Made by a program: the position numbers and the translations under genes
Part shown: piece by piece, positions 1-9,293 of the stretch
Numbering within the stretch: the first letter of the stretch is position 1
How the letters are laid out: every line of letters starts with the position of its first letter
Notes under the pieces: generated by a model
What the model was told of the DNA's origin: nothing
Database searches by the model: none
Seen by the model: only the letters and a program-made list of their open reading frames with translations
Origin: Mesorhizobium sp. dw_380
Lineage (GTDB): Bacteria > Pseudomonadota > Alphaproteobacteria > Rhizobiales > Rhizobiaceae
Assembly (NCBI RefSeq): GCF_018588885.1
Contig: NZ_JAFFIW010000008.1
Span: 124,001-188,000, forward strand
DNA: 64,000 nt
Direction: 5' to 3'

Positions 1-1072
1 CACCGCAAACGTCGACGACATCATCTTCGGCTGCGTCGACCCGGTCGGCGAGGCAGGCTCGGTCATTCCGCGCGCCGCCGCCTTCGAGGCCGGCTACGAC
101 ACCAAGGCGCCCGGCATGCAGATCTCGCGCTTCTGCGCCTCCGGTCTCGACGCCATCAATTTCGGCGCCGCCAAGATCGCGCAGGGGGCGGACGAAATCG
201 TCATTGCCGGGGGCGTCGAATCGATGTCGCGCGTCGGCATGGGCGCTTCCGGCGGTGCCTGGTTCATGGACCCTTCGGTCGGCCTGCCCGGCTGGTTCGT
301 GCCGCAAGGCATCTCGGCCGACCTGATCGCCACCAAATACGGCTTCAGCAGGGACGACGTCGACGCCTACGCGGTCGAGAGCCAGAAGCGCGCCGCCAAG
401 TCCTGGGCTGATGGCCGCTTCAAGAATTCGGTTATTCCGATCAAGGATCAGAATGGGCTGACCATCCTCGACCATGACGAGCACATGCGGCCTTCGACCG
501 ACATGCAGTCGCTGGCTTCGCTCAACCCATCCTTCGTCATGCCCGGCGAAATGGGCGGCTTCGACGCGGTCGCAGTTCAGAAGCATCCCGAAGTCGAAGA
601 GGTCAACCACGTCCACCATGCCGGCAATTCGTCCGGCATCGTCGATGGCGCGGCCGCCGTGCTGCTCGGCTCCAAGAAGGCGGGCAAGGCGATGGGCCTG
701 AAGCCCCGCGCCCGCATCCGCACCTTCGCCAACATCGGCTCCGAGCCGGTGCTGATGCTGACCGGTCCGGTCGACGTCACCGAGAAGCTGTTGAAGCGCG
801 CCAAGATGAAGCTGTCCGACATCGACCTGTTCGAGCTCAACGAGGCCTTCGCCTCAGTCGTGCTGCGCTACATGCAGGCTTTCGACATCGATCACGAGAA
901 GATCAACGTCAATGGCGGCGCCATCGCCATGGGCCATCCGCTCGGCGCCACCGGCGCGATGATCTTCGGCACGGTTCTGGACGAACTCGAGCGCCGCGAC
1001 CTCAACACCGCGCTGGTGACGCTGTGCATCGGCGCCGGCATGGGCACCGCAACGATCATCGAACGCGTCTGA
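1..1072 (+). CDS. fadA: Acetyl-CoA C-acyltransferase (thiolase), 5' end outside window
   Basis: Thiolase that cleaves 3-ketoacyl-CoA to acetyl-CoA and a shortened acyl-CoA, the last step of beta-oxidation. The frame is open from base 2, so the start lies upstream; 356 residues are visible and perhaps 40 to 50 are missing. The nucleophilic Cys lies in RFCASGLDA (visible residue 45). The C-terminal catalytic motifs [14 protein letters not shown] and CIGAGMG are all intact. The stop is 14 bases before the next gene, which encodes the preceding two steps of the cycle, so the pair is probably one operon. A biosynthetic acetoacetyl-CoA thiolase is less likely because of this neighbour. Confidence 0.93.
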   Translation, partial: TANVDDIIFGCVDPVGEAGSVIPRAAAFEAGYDTKAPGMQISRFCASGLDAINFGAAKIAQGADEIVIAGGVESMSRVGMGASGGAWFMDPSVGLPGWFVPQGISADLIATKYGFSRDDVDAYAVESQKRAAKSWADGRFKNSVIPIKDQNGLTILDHDEHMRPSTDMQSLASLNPSFVMPGEMGGFDAVAVQKHPEVEEVNHVHHAGNSSGIVDGAAAVLLGSKKAGKAMGLKPRARIRTFANIGSEPVLMLTGPVDVTEKLLKRAKMKLSDIDLFELNEAFASVVLRYMQAFDIDHEKINVNGGAIAMGHPLGATGAMIFGTVLDELERRDLNTALVTLCIGAGMGTATIIERV

Positions 1073-1086
1073 CGGGGAGAGAACCT

Positions 1087-3306
1087 ATGAGCTACACCAA
1101 TTTCACCCTCGACATCGACGCCGACGGCATTGCGCTGGTCACCTGGAACAGCCCGGACCGCTCGATGAACGTCTTCACCGAAGAGGTAATGCGCGAGTTG
1201 AACGCCATCGTCGATCATGTCGCCGGCGATGCCGCCATCAAGGGCGCGGTGATCACCTCCGGCAAGGACACGTTCTCCGGTGGCGCCGACATCACCATGC
1301 TGCAGAAGATGCTGACGACTTTCGCCACGGACAAGGGCAAGGATGCCGAAAAAGCCACCAAGGCGCTGTTCGAGAATGCCGGTTATATGACCGGCCTGTT
1401 CCGCAAGCTGGAGACGTCAGGCAAGCCGTGGGTTTCGGCAATCAACGGCACCTGCATGGGCGGTGCCTTCGAAATGTCGCTGGCCTGCCACGGCCGCGTT
1501 GCCGCCGACTCCGACAAGGTCAGGATGGCGCTTCCTGAAGTGAAGATCGGCATCTTCCCCGGCGCCGGCGGTACCCAGCGCGTGCCGCGGCTGACCGATC
1601 AGCAGCAGGCGCTGCAGATGCTGACCTCCGGTCAGACGCTGTCGCCGCAGAAGGCCAAGTCCATGGGCCTGATCCATGAGATCGCTGAGCCGGCCAAGCT
1701 GGTCGAGACCGCCAAGGCGATGATCAGGAACGGCCTCAAGCCGGTTGCGCCGTGGGACGAGAAGGGCTTCAAGCTGCCCGGCTGCCCGATCTATTCGGCG
1801 GCTGGCGCCAATCTCTGGCCGCCGGCCATCGCCATCCTGCGCCGCGAGACCTATGGCAACTACCCGGCCGCCGCCGCGATCCTGAAATGCGTCTATGAAG
1901 GCCTGCTGGTGCCGTTCGACACCGCGCTCAGGATCGAGCAGCGCTATTTCACCGAGATCATGCAGACCAAGGAAGCGGCGGCGATGATCCGCTCGCTGTT
2001 CGTCTCGCTGCAGGAGTTGAACAAAGGCGCCCGCCGCCCTGCCGGCGTGCCGGAAACCAAGTTCAAGAAGATCGGCATTCTGGGCGCCGGCTTCATGGGC
2101 GCGGGCATTGCCTATGTCACGGCCAAGGCCGGCATTCCCGTAGTGCTGCTCGACCGCGACATGGAATCGGCCGAGAGGGGCAAGACGCATTCCGACAGCC
2201 TGGTCTCTGATCAGGTCAAGAAGGGCCGTGCCAAGCCCGAGGAGCGGGACAGGCTGCTGTCGCTGATCACGCCGACATCAGATTATGCCGATCTCGCTGG
2301 CTGTGACCTCGTCGTCGAGGCGGTGTTCGAGGATTCGGCCGTCAAGAAGGCCGCCACCGAACAGGCGGAGGCCGTGCTGAAGTCGTCGGCGATCTTTGCC
2401 TCCAACACCTCGACTATCCCGATCACCGGTCTGGCGAAGAATTCGGCGCGGCCGAAGAACTTCATCGGCATCCACTTCTTCTCGCCGGTCGACAAGATGA
2501 TGCTGGTCGAGATCATCCTGGGCAAGAAGACGGGTGACAAGGCGCTGGCGACGGCGATCGATTTCGTCCGCGCCATCAAGAAAACGCCGATCGTCGTCAA
2601 CGACACGCGCGGTTTCTACGTCAACCGCTGCGTGCTGCGCTACATGTCGGAAGCCTACAAGATGCTGATCGAAGGCGTCCCGGCGCCGATGATCGAGAAT
2701 GCGGCGAAGGCCGCCGGCATGCCGGTCGGTCCGCTGGCTCTCACGGACGAGACGGCGATCGATCTCGCCCAGAAGATCATGAAGCAGACCATCAGGGATC
2801 TCGGCGAGAAGGCGGTCGACCCCAAGCAGATGGCGCTGATCAACACCATGGTCGACGACCATGGCCGCTTCGGCCGCAAGAACGGCAAGGGCTTTTACGA
2901 CTATCCGGCCAAGCCCGCCAAGAAGAAGCTGTGGCCGGGCCTCAAGGATCTCTATCCGCAGCTCGCGGCCGAGAAAGTCGACTACGAGGAGCTGCAGCAG
3001 CGGCTGCTCGTCACCATCGCGCTGGAAGCGGCCCGGGTGATGGAAGAAGGCATCGTCACCGATCCGCGCGAGGCCGATGTCGGCTCGATCCTGGCCTTCG
3101 GCTTCGCCCCCTACACCGGCGGTGCGTTGTCCTACATCGACGGCATCGGTGCGGACCGCTTCGTCAAGATCGCCAAGGGGCTGCAGAAAAAGTATGGCGC
3201 GGAATTCAAGGCGCCCAAGCTCCTGCTCGACATGGCCGAGAAGGGCGAAACCTTCTACGAACGCTTCGACCCCTACGCAAAGGGCGACGTGAAGCAGGCC
3301 GCCTGA
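1087..3306 (+). CDS. fadB: Fused enoyl-CoA hydratase / 3-hydroxyacyl-CoA dehydrogenase
   Basis: Bifunctional beta-oxidation enzyme of 739 residues, the usual size for FadB/FadJ. The N-terminal crotonase domain (about 1-190) keeps both hydratase glutamates, in GGAFEM and LPEVKIG. The NAD-binding dehydrogenase domain begins near residue 330 with [11 protein letters not shown], followed by [10 protein letters not shown] (catalytic His) and a C-terminal dimerisation domain starting at [10 protein letters not shown]. The ATG at 1087 follows GGGGAGAGAACCT; an in-frame upstream ATG at 1024 lies inside the thiolase gene and was not used. It hydrates enoyl-CoA and oxidises the 3-hydroxy product for the thiolase encoded just upstream. 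Confidence 0.93.
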   Translation: MSYTNFTLDIDADGIALVTWNSPDRSMNVFTEEVMRELNAIVDHVAGDAAIKGAVITSGKDTFSGGADITMLQKMLTTFATDKGKDAEKATKALFENAGYMTGLFRKLETSGKPWVSAINGTCMGGAFEMSLACHGRVAADSDKVRMALPEVKIGIFPGAGGTQRVPRLTDQQQALQMLTSGQTLSPQKAKSMGLIHEIAEPAKLVETAKAMIRNGLKPVAPWDEKGFKLPGCPIYSAAGANLWPPAIAILRRETYGNYPAAAAILKCVYEGLLVPFDTALRIEQRYFTEIMQTKEAAAMIRSLFVSLQELNKGARRPAGVPETKFKKIGILGAGFMGAGIAYVTAKAGIPVVLLDRDMESAERGKTHSDSLVSDQVKKGRAKPEERDRLLSLITPTSDYADLAGCDLVVEAVFEDSAVKKAATEQAEAVLKSSAIFASNTSTIPITGLAKNSARPKNFIGIHFFSPVDKMMLVEIILGKKTGDKALATAIDFVRAIKKTPIVVNDTRGFYVNRCVLRYMSEAYKMLIEGVPAPMIENAAKAAGMPVGPLALTDETAIDLAQKIMKQTIRDLGEKAVDPKQMALINTMVDDHGRFGRKNGKGFYDYPAKPAKKKLWPGLKDLYPQLAAEKVDYEELQQRLLVTIALEAARVMEEGIVTDPREADVGSILAFGFAPYTGGALSYIDGIGADRFVKIAKGLQKKYGAEFKAPKLLLDMAEKGETFYERFDPYAKGDVKQAA

Positions 3307-3315
3307 CGCTAGGTT

Positions 3316-3477
3316 ATGTATGTCTGGGCGCGCATGGCGCGCATGCTGGCCACGGCACAGAGCCGTGGCCCCTACGTGATGGGCGGTGAAAGCCGGCTGG
3401 CCTTTCGCTGCCTGCCGACCGACATCTTCATGACCTCGCATCAGGGTTTGGGCAGCCTTGCCAAGCGGATCGACTGA
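3316..3477 (+). pseudogene. Truncated acyl-CoA thioesterase remnant
   Basis: A 53-codon frame starts 10 bases after the dehydrogenase stop. Its first 39 residues (beginning MYVWARMARML, later SRLAFRCLPTDI) resemble, from memory, the amino end of a rhizobial hot-dog-fold thioesterase of roughly 170 to 180 residues. After PTDI, where such proteins continue with a conserved Asn/His-rich stretch, the sequence diverges and stops. This fits an internal deletion or frameshift that removed most of the gene. A perfect 9-bp inverted repeat (3348-3356 with 3362-3370) lies inside it but has no T-run. It could instead be a genuine small protein. Confidence 0.5.
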
Positions 3478-3602
3478 TCCCGGCGATCGGTCTTTCCTCG
3501 GCGGGAAGGAATGTGCGCCGCTGGAGCGCGGCCGGTGGACAAACTGGCGCTCGAAGACTAGAAGGAAAAGGCATTTTTTCCTGTCTCGAAGGAGAGCACG
3601 AC

Positions 3603-4241
3603 ATGCTCTCGCACGACCGCGTCTGGGCTGCCATCGATGCTCTTGCCGAGCGTTATTCGCTTTCGGCTTCGGGTCTGGCAAGGCGCGCCGGGCTCGATTC
3701 GACCGCCTTCAACAAATCGAAACGTCTGTCTTCTGACGGCCGGCCACGCTGGCCATCGACCGAATCTCTGGCCAAGATCATCGAAGCGACCGGTGCTTCA
3801 CTCGACGAATTCACCGGACTGATCGAAGGCCGCATTGGTGCACCACCCGCGCACAGGCGCTCCGTGCCGTTGCTCGGCTTTGCCCAGGCCGGCGCTGGCG
3901 GTTTCTTCGACGATGCCGGCTTCCCGGCGGGGCAGGGCTGGGATCTGGTCGAACTGCCGGCGCAATCGACCGAAAGCTCCTATGCGCTGCAGGTGCAGGG
4001 CGATTCCATGCTGCCGCTTTACCGCAATGGCGACGTCCTGATCGTGGAGCCGGGCGCTGTGACTCGCAAGGGCGATCGCGTCGTCGTCAAGACCACCGCC
4101 GGCGAGGTGATGGCCAAGGTGCTGGAGCGCCAGACCGTCAAGTCGATTTCACTGGTCTCGCTCAATCCCGATCATCCCGACCGCGACATTCCCATGCGCG
4201 ATGTCGAATGGGTGGCGCGGATTGTCTGGGCAAGCCAGTAG
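3603..4241 (+). CDS. HTH regulator with S24 (LexA/CI-like) peptidase domain
   Basis: A 212-residue phage-repressor-type regulator. An N-terminal helix-turn-helix of unusual type (LARRAGLDSTAFNKSKR) occupies about residues 1-75. A C-terminal S24 domain carries the serine in GDSMLPLYRNGDVLIV and the lysine in GEVMAKVLER that form the Ser-Lys dyad of LexA-family proteins. The short linker shows no clear Ala-Gly self-cleavage site, so it may act as a stress-responsive repressor without autoproteolysis. The ATG at 3603 follows AAGGAGAGCACGAC. No phage genes are nearby, so it looks like a host regulator. Its targets are unknown. Confidence 0.8.
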   Translation: MLSHDRVWAAIDALAERYSLSASGLARRAGLDSTAFNKSKRLSSDGRPRWPSTESLAKIIEATGASLDEFTGLIEGRIGAPPAHRRSVPLLGFAQAGAGGFFDDAGFPAGQGWDLVELPAQSTESSYALQVQGDSMLPLYRNGDVLIVEPGAVTRKGDRVVVKTTAGEVMAKVLERQTVKSISLVSLNPDHPDRDIPMRDVEWVARIVWASQ

Positions 4242-4250
4242 GTCGGGCTG

Positions 4251-5105
4251 GTGCGGCTTCCTCATCTTGCCCTGGCGGTTCTGATGGTTCCCGTGATGGG
4301 GGCTCTGGTCGTCGTCGGTGGCCGCACGCTGAAAGGCAGCGAAAGCACCGTCACGGTGGACCAGATCGATCCAGGCGCCGATACGATCTCTCAAGCTGGC
4401 ACCGACGCGGGGCCCGACGAGCCGGCCACATCAGCCATTCCCGCGCCTGCCGCTCCGCAGCCGCCAAAGCCCGCGGTGCATTCGAGGGCGATCGATCCCG
4501 ACGTCGTCGCGCCACCGGAACTGCCCGCCGGAAATCTCGAGCGGGTCGAACCGCGCGAACCGTTGAGCAAGCTGGCGCTCGCCATGCCACCCAAGCCGAA
4601 GATGCCCGACGACTGGAATGGCACCAAGCTGTTTCAGCCGGTCGCGCCGGCAGCCGGCCTGATCGAGGCGAAAGGCTATTCGGTCGCGGTTTCCGGCATC
4701 GATGTCATCAAGCAGGACGAAACCTGCACCACGGACGGCAAATCCTGGCCGTGCGGCATCCGGGCGCGCACGGCATTCCGTGCTTTCCTGCGCGGCCGGG
4801 CGGTGGCCTGCACGGTGCCGCCCGAAGGCGGACGCGACCGGATCGCGGCGCAATGCCGGATCGGCAAGCATGATGTGGGTCAGTGGCTGGTCGAAAACGG
4901 CTGGGCGCGCGCCGCCGAGGGCGGGCCCTATGTCGAGGCCGGCGAAAAGGCTCGCAACGAAAAGAAGGGCATTTTCGGACCGGCGCCGAACCTTGCTGGC
5001 ATCTCGGCGGTGCCGCCCGCGCCTGCGCCTCAGGCGCCGGGCTCGATCCTGGAAGAGGTCGACGGCGTCCTCAAACCAGCTGCCCAGCCAGCGCCTGCTG
5101 AATGA
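4251..5105 (+). CDS. Thermonuclease-like (SNase-fold) exported protein
   Basis: A 284-residue protein starting at a GTG nine bases after the S24 gene. An N-terminal hydrophobic helix ([20 protein letters not shown]) is a signal or anchor. A Pro/Ala-rich low-complexity linker runs to about residue 115. The remainder resembles the staphylococcal nuclease fold ([12 protein letters not shown], then [14 protein letters not shown] and [14 protein letters not shown]). Several calcium and catalytic arginine positions of true nucleases are not evident, so activity is uncertain. Its last 35 bases overlap the 3' end of lysK on the other strand. It probably acts in the periplasm. Confidence 0.75.
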   Translation: MRLPHLALAVLMVPVMGALVVVGGRTLKGSESTVTVDQIDPGADTISQAGTDAGPDEPATSAIPAPAAPQPPKPAVHSRAIDPDVVAPPELPAGNLERVEPREPLSKLALAMPPKPKMPDDWNGTKLFQPVAPAAGLIEAKGYSVAVSGIDVIKQDETCTTDGKSWPCGIRARTAFRAFLRGRAVACTVPPEGGRDRIAAQCRIGKHDVGQWLVENGWARAAEGGPYVEAGEKARNEKKGIFGPAPNLAGISAVPPAPAPQAPGSILEEVDGVLKPAAQPAPAE

Positions 5106-6717
5106 GCGCGCGGGTCTCGGCGACGCCATAGAGCGCGGCGAACGACCCGAAGCGCGGGCCGCGCTCCTGGCCGATCAGCACCTGATAGATCATCTGGAAG
5201 AACGCACCCGAAACGCCGGGGCCGCCTTCCGGGCTCTGCTTGGAATGATCCTGATAGCGTTCGATCTTGCGAGCGACGTTGAGCGAAGCGTTCTGGATCG
5301 CCTCGCCATTGGCGTCCGCCGGCAGCGCCCGAAGCGCCGTGTCAAGGGCTGCCAGCGCCGCGCGCTCGACCTCGTCGGCGGGCCGAAAGGTTTTCGTCGG
5401 CTTCACGAAATCGTCGAAATAGCGGATTGCATGGCCGACCAGCCGGTCGAGCTCGGGATGCGTTTTCGGTGTCACCCCCACCGTATGGCGCGAGATGAAG
5501 CCCCAGAGCACATCCTTGTTCTGCGCGTTGGAGGCGCTGACCAGATTGAGCAGCAACGAGAACGGCACCGGCATGTCTATGGCGGGCGGGTTGCCGTCAT
5601 GCATGTGCCAGACCGGGTTGCCCAGCCGCTCCTTCCAATCCTGCCGGGGGTAGGCGGCGAGGAAGGTGTAATACTCGTCCACCGCCCTCGGGATGACGTC
5701 GAAGTACAGCTTCTTGGCCTGTCGCGGCCGCTGGTACATGTAGAGCCCGAGGCTTTCGGTCGGCGCATAGGTCAGCCAATCATCGATGGTCAGACCGTTG
5801 CCCTTGGACTTCGAGATCTTCTGGCCGTTCTCGTCGAGGAACAGTTCATAGACGAAATGCTCCGGCGCCCGTCCGCCCAGAATGTTGCAGATGCGGTCGT
5901 AGACCACGGCATTGGTCTGGTGGTCCTTGCCGAACATTTCGAAATCGACGCCAAGGGCGGCCCAGCGCATGCCGAAATCCGGCTTCCACTGCAGCTTCAC
6001 CCGGCCGCCGGTGATCGAAAGCGTGGTCTCGGTGCCCTCGTCGTCGAAGGTGATGGTGCCGGCCTTGGCATCGACCTGCTTCATCGGGACATAGAGCACG
6101 CGGCCGCTTTTGGGTGAGATCGGCAGGAACGGGCTGTAGGTCGCTTGCCGCTCCGGCCCGAGCGTCGGAAGCATCACCGCCATGATCTGGTCATAGCGCT
6201 CGGCCGCGCGCAGCAGCATCGCATCGAAGCGGCCTGACTTGTAGTACTGCGTCGCGCTGGCGAATTCGTAGTCGAAGCCGAACGTGTCCAGGAAGCGGCA
6301 CAGCATCGCGTTGTTATGGTCGGCGAAGCTCGCATAGTCGCCGCCGAACGGATTGGGAACCGAAGACAGCGGCTTGTGCAGGTGCGGCTCCAGCGCCGCG
6401 CGGTCCGGCACGCTGTCGGGTATCTTGCGCATGCCGTCCATGTCGTCGGAAAAGCACAGCAGCTTGGTCGCGACCTTGTCCTGCGTCAGCACACGAAAGG
6501 CATGGCGCACCATCGACGTGCGCGCCACCTCGCCGAAAGTGCCGATATGCGGCAGGCCCGACGGCCCATAGCCGGTCTCGAACAGGATCGTTTCGGGAAA
6601 GTCGGCGTCCTTGTAGCGCTCGATGATCTTTTTGGCTTCCTCGAACGGCCACGCCTTGCTCTCGGCCGTTGCCGCCAGCAGTTCGGGGTTGAGATCGAGG
6701 ATGTTTGATCCCGCCAT
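5071..6717 (-). CDS. lysK: Lysyl-tRNA synthetase, class I
   Basis: Charges tRNA-Lys with lysine. This is the class I enzyme found in archaea and many alphaproteobacteria, not the class II LysS of most bacteria. The HIGH-type signature appears as [11 protein letters not shown] near residue 45 and the KMSKS signature as KISKSKGNG near residue 285; the 548-residue length is normal. The ATG at 6717 gives [12 protein letters not shown]; a TTG five codons upstream is possible. The C-terminal part is the helical anticodon-binding region. It is convergent with and overlaps the SNase-like gene by 35 bases, so transcription from each side runs into the other. Confidence 0.95.
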   Translation of the reverse strand: MAGSNILDLNPELLAATAESKAWPFEEAKKIIERYKDADFPETILFETGYGPSGLPHIGTFGEVARTSMVRHAFRVLTQDKVATKLLCFSDDMDGMRKIPDSVPDRAALEPHLHKPLSSVPNPFGGDYASFADHNNAMLCRFLDTFGFDYEFASATQYYKSGRFDAMLLRAAERYDQIMAVMLPTLGPERQATYSPFLPISPKSGRVLYVPMKQVDAKAGTITFDDEGTETTLSITGGRVKLQWKPDFGMRWAALGVDFEMFGKDHQTNAVVYDRICNILGGRAPEHFVYELFLDENGQKISKSKGNGLTIDDWLTYAPTESLGLYMYQRPRQAKKLYFDVIPRAVDEYYTFLAAYPRQDWKERLGNPVWHMHDGNPPAIDMPVPFSLLLNLVSASNAQNKDVLWGFISRHTVGVTPKTHPELDRLVGHAIRYFDDFVKPTKTFRPADEVERAALAALDTALRALPADANGEAIQNASLNVARKIERYQDHSKQSPEGGPGVSGAFFQMIYQVLIGQERGPRFGSFAALYGVAETRALIQQALAGQLV

Positions 6718-6886
6718 GATCCTGTTTTCCAAATTATTCGCCGGCCAAATTCGCCGATATGGCCGCAGTGTCGATTTTCAACCGGTCTCTAGGCGTACGT
6801 GGCCGGAGCGTCAACGATCGCGGCGCTTTTTCCTTGCGGCCCTTGGCGTCCGTTCCTACCTTCGGAGCCCGTACAAGGAGCAAAGA

Positions 6887-7300
6887 ATGCCATTGCCGAC
6901 CCCGCATGAAGCCCTGATCTACCTGATGGTCATCACCTCGGCCTCCGACCGGGACATGACCGATGTCGAACTGGCGCGGATCGGCGACGTTGTCCGCTCA
7001 TGGCCGGTGTTCGAGGACTTCAATCAGGACCGGCTGGTTTCCGTCGCGCAGGAATGCCAGAAAATGCTGCAAGAAAAGGACGGGCTGGAAGGCGTTCTCG
7101 CCAATGTTGCCGAAGCCTTGCCGGAGCGCTTGCGCGACACCGCCTATGCCGCCGCCTTCGAAGTGGCCGCCGTCGATCTCGAAATGCGCATGGAGGAGGT
7201 GCGTGTGCTGCAGCTCATCCGCCGCCAGCTCGATCTCGATACGCTGACCGTCGCGGCAATCGCCCGCGCCGCCAAGGCGCGGCTGCGCACGCTGACCTGA
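6887..7300 (+). CDS. TerB-like domain protein
   Basis: A small 137-residue soluble, largely helical protein. The acidic N-terminal motif DRDMTDVELARIGDVV and the later EVAAVDLEMRMEEVRVLQLI match the TerB-like fold named after a tellurite-resistance protein, in which conserved acidic residues bind metal. The ATG follows AAGGAGCAAAGA. It is transcribed divergently from lysK and nothing else of the ter operon is present, so tellurite resistance should not be assumed. The cellular role of such stand-alone proteins in rhizobia is not known to me. Confidence 0.8.
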   Translation: MPLPTPHEALIYLMVITSASDRDMTDVELARIGDVVRSWPVFEDFNQDRLVSVAQECQKMLQEKDGLEGVLANVAEALPERLRDTAYAAAFEVAAVDLEMRMEEVRVLQLIRRQLDLDTLTVAAIARAAKARLRTLT

Positions 7301-7314
7301 ATCTCAACAGCCTG

Positions 7315-8166
7315 CTAGAAAAAACTGACCGGGAAGTAGCGCAGGTAGAACTCGGCAAAAGTGCCTTTCATCGAAATCTCCTGCAGCGCGTAATCGAGTG
7401 CCGCGGCCAGCGCCGGATTGTCCGCCCTTGTGGCGATGGCCATGCCCGTGCCCAGATATTCGGGCGCCAGATAGGGACCGCCGGCAAAGCGGCAGCAGCC
7501 GGCCGCATCCGAGCCGCCCAGCCAGAAGGCGAAGCGCATGCCGTCGCCGAAGGCCGCATCGATCTTGCCCGCCTTGAGATCGCTGTAGAGAGCTTCCGGT
7601 CCGTCGAAGGAAACGAGTTGGACCGTGTTGAAGTAGTCGCGCAGCATGCGCTCATGCGCCGAGCCAGCGATCACGCCGACGCGCTTGCCGTGCAATTTGT
7701 CGAAGACCGGTTCCGTCACGGCCTTGCTTTTCAGCATGATGAAGCGCGCCGGAAATTGCAGATAGGAGCGCGAGAAGGCATATGTCTGGCGCGATTGCGG
7801 CGTCGCCGCGATGCCGGCGATGATGGCTTCGCCTTCGCCTTTCTCGAGCGCCCCTTCAAGCTCGGCCCAGGGCAACGCCTGGATCTGGCATTTGTCGACG
7901 ATGCCGAGTTCAGCGCAGATGGCACGCGCCAGGTCGATGTGGAACCCGGACAGCTTTCCAGAGCCATCGAGAAAATTGAACGGCGGAAAATCCGTGGTCG
8001 TCAGGAATCGCAGCCGTGGCAGTGCCGAAAGGTCCGGTTTGGGCAATCGTTCCTTGGCGTCCCACAACACCGGGACTTGGGGTTCCGCCGCACGTGCACC
8101 GAGGGCAAATGGCAGTGCCGCGATCAGCGTCGACGCTAGGACCAGGGACCTCCATTGGAACGCCAC
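7315..8166 (-). CDS. Periplasmic amino-acid-type solute-binding protein
   Basis: Family 3 solute-binding protein of 283 residues. A signal peptide (SLVLASTLIAALPFALGARA) is followed by the type II binding-protein fold: LRFLTTTDFPPFNFLDG and LSGFHIDLARAICAELG near the start, and GTGMAIATRADNPALAAALD near the end. I chose the GTG at 8166 because GGCGGAG sits about seven bases upstream; an ATG at 8196 is an alternative without a good ribosome site. No permease or ATPase gene is adjacent, so it is an orphan binding protein or serves a sensory role. It is divergent from the luxR-type gene. Confidence 0.85.
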   Translation of the reverse strand: MAFQWRSLVLASTLIAALPFALGARAAEPQVPVLWDAKERLPKPDLSALPRLRFLTTTDFPPFNFLDGSGKLSGFHIDLARAICAELGIVDKCQIQALPWAELEGALEKGEGEAIIAGIAATPQSRQTYAFSRSYLQFPARFIMLKSKAVTEPVFDKLHGKRVGVIAGSAHERMLRDYFNTVQLVSFDGPEALYSDLKAGKIDAAFGDGMRFAFWLGGSDAAGCCRFAGGPYLAPEYLGTGMAIATRADNPALAAALDYALQEISMKGTFAEFYLRYFPVSFF

Positions 8167-8228
8167 GATACAACTCCGCCGCACTCGTGCTCGCATCGGT
8201 TTTGGTACGAAAATGGTACAGGCACAAT

Positions 8229-8266
8229 GGTTTTTGATTTCAACGCGGGTTTTTGATTTCAACGCG
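8229..8266. repeat. Perfect 19-bp tandem duplication
   Basis: GGTTTTTGATTTCAACGCG occurs twice in direct succession (8229-8247 and 8248-8266) with no mismatch. It lies in the 279-bp gap between the divergent solute-binding protein gene and the luxR-type gene, which otherwise holds only their promoters. It may be a doubled operator or a recent slippage duplication. Confidence 0.9.
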
Positions 8267-8445
8267 CCGATTTCAGGATATGCTTTAGCGCGTTTGCAAA
8301 CAGCGGTGGCTGCTCTGGTGGGGGTACCAGGGTCGAGAACCACAACCGGAGACGGGCGCGTTGCAATCCGTGGTCGGTGGCAAAGTGCAGACAATGCATG
8401 GACCATCGATTCCAATGCATGAGGCAACATGGGGTTGATGTTGCG

Positions 8446-9177
8446 ATGGGTCAATTCGATCGTACGCTGGAATATATAGACCAACTGCAGCACGCCGGAA
8501 CGGCGGCGGCGGTTTGCGAGAAGCTATTGGGCATAACGTCGGATTTCGGTCTGACCGCGCTGATGGCTGGAACCGTTCCGCAGCCAGGCACGCCGGCCGG
8601 GCAGCAAAAGCAGCATGTGCTGCTTTGCGACTGGCCCGTCGAATGGCTGGAACGCTACGTGGCGCGCAACTATGTCGATCACGATCCGGTGGTCAGCCAC
8701 ATGAAGCAGCTGCAGGCACCGTTCCAGTGGCGCGAGGCCGCCCAGGACATTCGCTTCGACAAGAGCAGCGGCGAAGTGATGGGCGACGCCGGTGCTTTCA
8801 AGCTGCGCGACGGGCTGGCCTTCCCGCTGATCACGCTCGACGGCCAGATCGTCATGGTGTCGCTGGGTGGCGAGGCCGTGGAGCTGTCGGCGGAGGAGTT
8901 CGGCCTGGTGTCGCTGGTCTCGACCTATGCCGTTGGCCGCGCCATGCAAATCCACACCATGGCGGCCAAGACCATCGACCATATCGAACTGACGCCGCGC
9001 GAACGCGAGTGCCTGCAATGGGCCGCCGTCGGCAAGTCCGAATGGGAGATTTCGCAGATCCTCGGCATCTCCGAACACACGTCGGAGAAACATCTTCTTA
9101 ACGCCAAAAGCAAACTCGGTGCCGTCAACAGAGTTCAGGCTGTCGCAGAAGCGATAAGACGCGGCTACATTAGCTAG
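8446..9177 (+). CDS. LuxR-family quorum-sensing regulator
   Basis: A 243-residue acyl-homoserine-lactone receptor and transcription factor. The N-terminal autoinducer-binding domain (about 20-165) shows the family's Trp/Tyr/Asp pattern in CDWPVEWLERYVARNYVDHDPVV. The C-terminal LuxR helix-turn-helix runs from LTPRERECLQWAAVGKSEWEI to the end. Direct neighbourhood with a LuxI-type synthase marks it as the cognate receptor. The ATG at 8446 gives the usual size; the frame stays open to 8377. I recall a Mesorhizobium LuxR-LuxI-crotonase cluster named mqsRIC, which this may correspond to; I could not verify this. Confidence 0.9.
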   Translation: MGQFDRTLEYIDQLQHAGTAAAVCEKLLGITSDFGLTALMAGTVPQPGTPAGQQKQHVLLCDWPVEWLERYVARNYVDHDPVVSHMKQLQAPFQWREAAQDIRFDKSSGEVMGDAGAFKLRDGLAFPLITLDGQIVMVSLGGEAVELSAEEFGLVSLVSTYAVGRAMQIHTMAAKTIDHIELTPRERECLQWAAVGKSEWEISQILGISEHTSEKHLLNAKSKLGAVNRVQAVAEAIRRGYIS

Positions 9178-9196
9178 GTCGGCCGTGCCGACCTAG
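9174..9196 (+). terminator. Hairpin at the end of the luxR-type gene
   Basis: A perfect 9-bp inverted repeat (CTAGGTCGG at 9174-9182, CCGACCTAG at 9188-9196, loop CCGTG) overlaps the stop codon. No T-run follows, so it is either a Rho-independent terminator of weak type or a processing/stability hairpin. Confidence 0.55.
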
Positions 9197-9200
9197 AACA

Positions 9201-9240
9201 CCCGCCTGCGTGATCACGCTCCCGCCTACGTGATCACGCA
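9201..9240. promoter_or_regulatory. Tandem palindromic 20-bp repeats, candidate lux-box-like operators
   Basis: Two adjacent 20-base units (9201-9220 and 9221-9240) differ at only two positions. Each contains CGTGATCACG, a perfect palindrome extended to 12 bp (GCGTGATCACGC) in the first unit. The spacing of 20 bp puts both on nearly the same DNA face. They lie about 55 to 95 bases before the synthase start, where a LuxR-type regulator would bind. The sequence differs from the classical lux and tra boxes, so the assignment is inferred from position and symmetry. Confidence 0.6.
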
Positions 9241-9293
9241 ATTTTCTCATCAAAGCACGGCCGTATCATCCTCTGAACACAGGAGACGGCAGA

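Noticed and set aside
3348..3370. Terminator after the beta-oxidation genes
   Set aside because: The 9-bp hairpin has no T-run and lies inside the thioesterase-like reading frame, so it may just be coding sequence.
4702..6117. Long plus-strand frame antisense to lysK, and similar long antisense frames at 26515-27933, 33357-34442 and 50812-52323
   Set aside because: They lie opposite well-supported genes, are rich in Arg, Ala, His and Gln, and show no domain or start signal. GC-rich codon bias produces such frames.
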